64,000 nucleotides of DNA from assembly GCF_009176545.1 (NCBI RefSeq), contig NZ_VTOJ01000001.1:1984001-2048000 (forward strand), given 5' to 3'. Shown here piece by piece: positions 63,570 through 64,000 of the stretch. Numbering within the stretch: position 1 is the stretch's first letter; each line of letters opens with the position of its first letter. The position numbers and the translations under genes are program-made. The notes under the pieces were generated by a model that saw only the letters and a program-made list of their open reading frames with translations, did no database searches and was not told the DNA's origin. Source of the stretch: Salinigranum salinum. GTDB taxonomy: Archaea > Halobacteriota > Halobacteria > Halobacteriales > Haloferacaceae.

Positions 63570-63791
63570 TCGAGCGTCAGGTTAGCACGGTGGCTCTGGT
63601 CGACGTGGGCGCTCAGGACCGGCGCATCCGGTCTCGCGACCCTGGCCGGACGCGACGGGTCTCGACTGCTGGTTTCCAGATGGCGGGAACGATCGGCGCG
63701 TTCTTTCGTCACAGTGATGTATATCCACACGTCGACTGCCACTCACGGGTGCATCGAACAGCGAACGCCTAGATCCGAACCCCACATAACC

Positions 63792-64000
63792 ATGGACATC
63801 GTTGACATCGTTTCGGAAGAGTACGTCGAATTCACGCCCGACACCACGGTCTCTAAGCTCGTCGGAGCCTTCGAAGACCCCAGCGTCAAAGGTGTCGTGG
63901 TGCGTGGAGACTCCTTCGAGGGGGTCGTCACGCGGAGACAGCTCGCCACCTCGCGCCACGCGCCCGAGCAGAAACTCGGATCGATCGTGTGGCACGTCCC
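63792..64000 (+). CDS. CBS-domain protein, N-terminal part
   Basis: The frame from the ATG at 63792 runs off the right edge and gives about 69 residues: DIVDIVSEEYVEFTPDTTVSKLVGAFEDP and VKGVVVRGDSFEGVVTRRQLATSRH, the start of a CBS domain. Such proteins sense adenine nucleotides. The full length and partner domains are outside the window. Confidence 0.85.
   Translation, partial: MDIVDIVSEEYVEFTPDTTVSKLVGAFEDPSVKGVVVRGDSFEGVVTRRQLATSRHAPEQKLGSIVWHV

Noticed and set aside
1..64000. CRISPR arrays or rRNA genes
   Set aside because: No array of regularly spaced direct repeats with unique spacers and no rRNA-like conserved segments were seen. The short tandem repeats have no spacers.

Overview
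The window looks like chromosome of a haloarchaeon (class Halobacteria). The coding DNA is very GC-rich and the predicted proteins are strongly acidic. There are archaeal TATA-type promoters with very short or absent leaders, Tat-type lipoprotein signals (RR followed by a lipobox Cys), a halocyanin-like copper protein, a mevalonate-pathway decarboxylase, menaquinone genes, hexameric glutamate dehydrogenase and DUF5518-type membrane proteins. I cannot assign a genus from sequence alone.

Positions 1-31,600 read as ordinary, dense core genome: the end of a DJ-1/PfpI protein, MFS exporters, superoxide dismutase, an MBL hydrolase, an alpha/beta hydrolase, a class V aminotransferase, a HEAT-repeat protein, menaquinone genes (menB, a small zinc-finger gene, menA, menC), a halocyanin, a purine/ribose salvage group (ThuA-like, nucleoside hydrolase, PfkB kinase), pyrB-pyrI, glutamate dehydrogenase, a CitE-like lyase, a DUF429 protein, a BtpA-like protein, a CBS protein, a type II NADH dehydrogenase-like flavoprotein and the haloarchaeal MvaD. 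This stretch also holds a rearranged IS6 transposase scar (10,738-10,857), a Tat-lipoprotein gene broken by two single-base frameshifts (25,976-26,610) and a duplicated 3' end of mvaD.

Positions 31,600-45,800 are richer in envelope functions: a flavin-reductase/VOC pair, a DoxX protein, a lipoprotein with a Thr/Glu/Pro stalk and its divergent winged-helix regulator, small membrane proteins, a LiaF-like protein, a large unrecognised membrane-anchored protein, an MMPL/RND exporter, two translationally coupled Tat lipoproteins and a DUF5518 pair. A hairpin at 35,904-35,954 may be the relic of an IS200/IS605-type element end.

Positions 45,800-53,200 are an accessory patch with many broken genes. 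They include a quinone-oxidoreductase pseudogene with one nonsense and at least two frameshift lesions, an ABC-ATPase fragment that ends before Walker A, an ArsR-like regulator with a premature stop, an IS6 transposase pseudogene with two stops and a frameshift, and fragments after 52,115. Intact HTH regulators lie among them. A tRNA-Ser(GGA) gene at 53,223-53,306 closes this patch on its right.

Positions 53,400-64,000 return to intact genes: a DUF2267 protein, a SLC13/RCK-C anion permease, tandem UspA, a DUF389 membrane protein, a membrane-anchored SagB-type nitroreductase with a tiny membrane partner, a SAM methyltransferase, a convergent hydrolase/phosphoribosyltransferase pair and the start of a CBS-domain protein. 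I found no CRISPR array, no rRNA and no replication origin.
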